DNA of 6,262 nucleotides from an uncultured Oscillospiraceae bacterium (GTDB lineage: Bacteria; Bacillota; Clostridia; UBA1381), in contig CAMNAT010000140.1 of assembly GCA_946531785.1 (NCBI GenBank), positions 1 to 6,262 on the forward strand. The letters run 5' to 3'. Shown here piece by piece: positions 5,182-6,262 of the stretch. Each line of letters begins with the position of its first letter. The stretch's first letter is position 1. Both the position numbers and the translations under genes were made by a program. The notes under the pieces are model-generated. The model ran no database searches, had not been told where the DNA came from, and saw only the letters and a list, made by a program, of their open reading frames with translations.

Positions 5182-5190
5182 TTATTTTTA

Positions 5191-5784
5191 TTATCTGTCC
5201 GTCATGCCCTCGCGCAGGCCTCCGGCGATAGTTTCCGAGAGAATATCGGTAAGCTCGCTGATTGGTGTCGAGATCTTATTCACTATATAATCGCGGCATA
5301 ATGAGATATATCCGCCGACAAAAAACCTCAGCTTTACCGTCAGCTCGTCACGATCCTTGTACTGTGCAACATTTTCGGTATCGGACAGGAATTTGTTCAA
5401 TACCGCATCGCTGATCCTGTCGAGCCAGCCAAGAGAGCTGTTCCGCTCGAACATAAGCTTCAAAAAGCTCCTTCTGCTCTCTATGAGCTCCGATACCACC
5501 GCAAGCAAAGGCTTAGGATTTTTCATCGTATTTTTAAGATCCACCTGGTTTATGCTCTCCAGCAGCTCATCGGCAATGCGCTGCTCAAGCATCCTGTGCA
5601 CATCCTCCGGGCATCCGAAATGCGCATAGAAGGTGCTGCGGTTGAGCTCGGCGCGCTTTACGATCGCAGTGACGGTTATCCGCTCTGCCGGCAGCTCCTG
5701 CAACAGTCCTATATATGCCTGTGTGATCATATTCTCAGAACGCACAGCGTTTCTGTTCCTCTTTTTTTCCATTTCATTCTCCAT
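5191..5784 (-). CDS. TetR/AcrR-family transcriptional regulator
   Basis: The protein is 197 residues from the first ATG. Residues about 18-56 form the TetR DNA-binding domain: a helix (MITQAYIGLLQEL), then ERITVTAIVKRAELNRSTFY and AHF, where T-V-x-x-I and N-R-S-T-F-Y-x-H-F are the family signature of the helix-turn-helix. The C-terminal part is all helical, with FVGGYISLCRDYI near residue 155, as in the TetR_C_7/DhaS-like group. It should bind DNA as a dimer and respond to an unknown ligand. The first ATG (5782-5784) lies two bases after the upstream stop and has poor spacing to a ribosome site; the in-frame ATG at 5770-5772 has GGAG six bases upstream and may be the true start. It is translationally linked to the upstream membrane protein, so that gene and its operon are the likely target. 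It lies outside the tRNA-bounded element. Confidence 0.9.
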   Translation of the reverse strand: MENEMEKKRNRNAVRSENMITQAYIGLLQELPAERITVTAIVKRAELNRSTFYAHFGCPEDVHRMLEQRIADELLESINQVDLKNTMKNPKPLLAVVSELIESRRSFLKLMFERNSSLGWLDRISDAVLNKFLSDTENVAQYKDRDELTVKLRFFVGGYISLCRDYIVNKISTPISELTDILSETIAGGLREGMTDR

Positions 5785-5786
5785 TC

Positions 5787-6262
5787 CTATCTTCTAAACG
5801 CCTTAAACAGCTTGCACTCCTTGATCCTTTTGCGGAACAGGAACAACAGCGCTAGCGCAGTAAGCAACAGAACCCCTATGATGATATACGGCAGCATACT
5901 CGGTCTCGATCTGAGCACGATAAACCGCTCCGCGCCCGCCGGATCGAATACACGATAATGTCCGTCCTCTTCGCTGTCGGCTATTATGATAGAATTCTCC
6001 TTGACCAGTCCTATCCTGATGCGGCCTCCGTCCTGCGGCACACGCACCCTCACGCGCATTTCCCCATCATATTTTTCGCCGTTCTGCAGCACCATGAAGC
6101 CATAGCCCGCCACAGCGTCATATTTTGAGCTGTCCACAACAGCCGCCGGATTGAATTCGTCAACAACAAGCTCTGCCGTAGGTGTGAAATCACCCTCCAC
6201 AAGTATCTGCGGCGGCTCTCCGCCATAGCTCAATGGGGTCTTGGATTTGTTATACACTGCGG
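5787..6262 (-). CDS. Membrane-anchored extracytoplasmic protein, C-terminal part (5' end outside window)
   Basis: The frame remains open to the window edge; the GTG at 6255-6257 is probably internal, so the gene starts beyond the window. I do not recognise the family. The first ~120 visible residues are hydrophilic and rich in beta-type stretches (ILVEGDFTPTAELVVDEF, EMRVRVRVPQDGGRIRIGLV), as in extracytoplasmic domains. A single hydrophobic segment (about 121-141, PYIIIGVLLLTALALLFLF) follows, then a short basic tail (RKRIKECKLFKAFRR). This predicts an outside-facing domain held by one C-terminal membrane helix with its tail in the cytoplasm. There is no LPxTG motif. The stop is two bases before the start of the TetR-family gene, so the two are co-transcribed. 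Confidence 0.65.
   Translation of the reverse strand, partial: AVYNKSKTPLSYGGEPPQILVEGDFTPTAELVVDEFNPAAVVDSSKYDAVAGYGFMVLQNGEKYDGEMRVRVRVPQDGGRIRIGLVKENSIIIADSEEDGHYRVFDPAGAERFIVLRSRPSMLPYIIIGVLLLTALALLFLFRKRIKECKLFKAFRR

Noticed and set aside
5357..5958. Plus-strand open frames at 5357-5629 and 5596-5958
   Set aside because: They are antisense to the TetR-family gene and the membrane protein, with no recognisable domains or ribosome sites.

Overview
The window looks like chromosomal DNA from a low-to-mid-GC Gram-positive anaerobe of the Clostridia, with a Ruminococcus-like feel. This is inferred from consensus TTGACA/TATAAT promoters with 17-bp spacers, GGGAG/AAGGAG ribosome binding sites, TTG starts, a tRNA-Leu with encoded CCA, and strong U-tract terminators. 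I cannot name a species.

The most notable feature is a 4.28-kb segment bounded by a perfect 60-bp direct repeat. The right copy (5011-5070) is the anticodon-to-CCA half of an intact tRNA-Leu(UAA) gene on the minus strand (5011-5099). The left copy (730-789) is a promoterless, 5'-less remnant of the same tRNA. This is the scar expected when a tyrosine-recombinase element integrates into a tRNA 3' half and restores the gene with its own copy. The octamer TTTAGTAA clusters just inside both ends, with neighbouring copies 11 bp apart, as expected for integrase arm-binding sites. No integrase, excisionase, replication or transfer gene lies between the ends.

Layout, left to right:
- 2-592 (+): 3' end of an SGNH-hydrolase-like protein.
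- 601-789: two nested tRNA-Leu 3' remnants, each followed (in minus-strand reading) by a terminator-like hairpin.
- 790-1076: non-coding left arm of the element, with an inverted repeat and TTTAGTAA repeats.
- 1077-1256 (+): glycosyltransferase C-terminal scrap.
- 1314-3242 (-): two-gene operon with an internally deleted polyprenyl-phosphate sugar transferase followed by a Wzx-like flippase.
- 3287-3374: back-to-back divergent promoters.
- 3417-4517 (+): family 2 glycosyltransferase with its own terminator.
- 4563-4930: non-coding right arm with short repeats.
- 4967-5155 (-): tRNA-Leu terminator, gene and promoter.
- 5191-6262 (-): a membrane-anchored surface protein (5' part outside the window), then a TetR-family regulator.

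The cargo is cell-surface polysaccharide machinery: a flippase, one apparently intact glycosyltransferase, one glycosyltransferase scrap and a gutted initiating transferase. I read the segment as a decayed or non-autonomous island that once altered a surface glycan. Whether it can still be excised by an integrase supplied elsewhere in the genome cannot be decided from this window.
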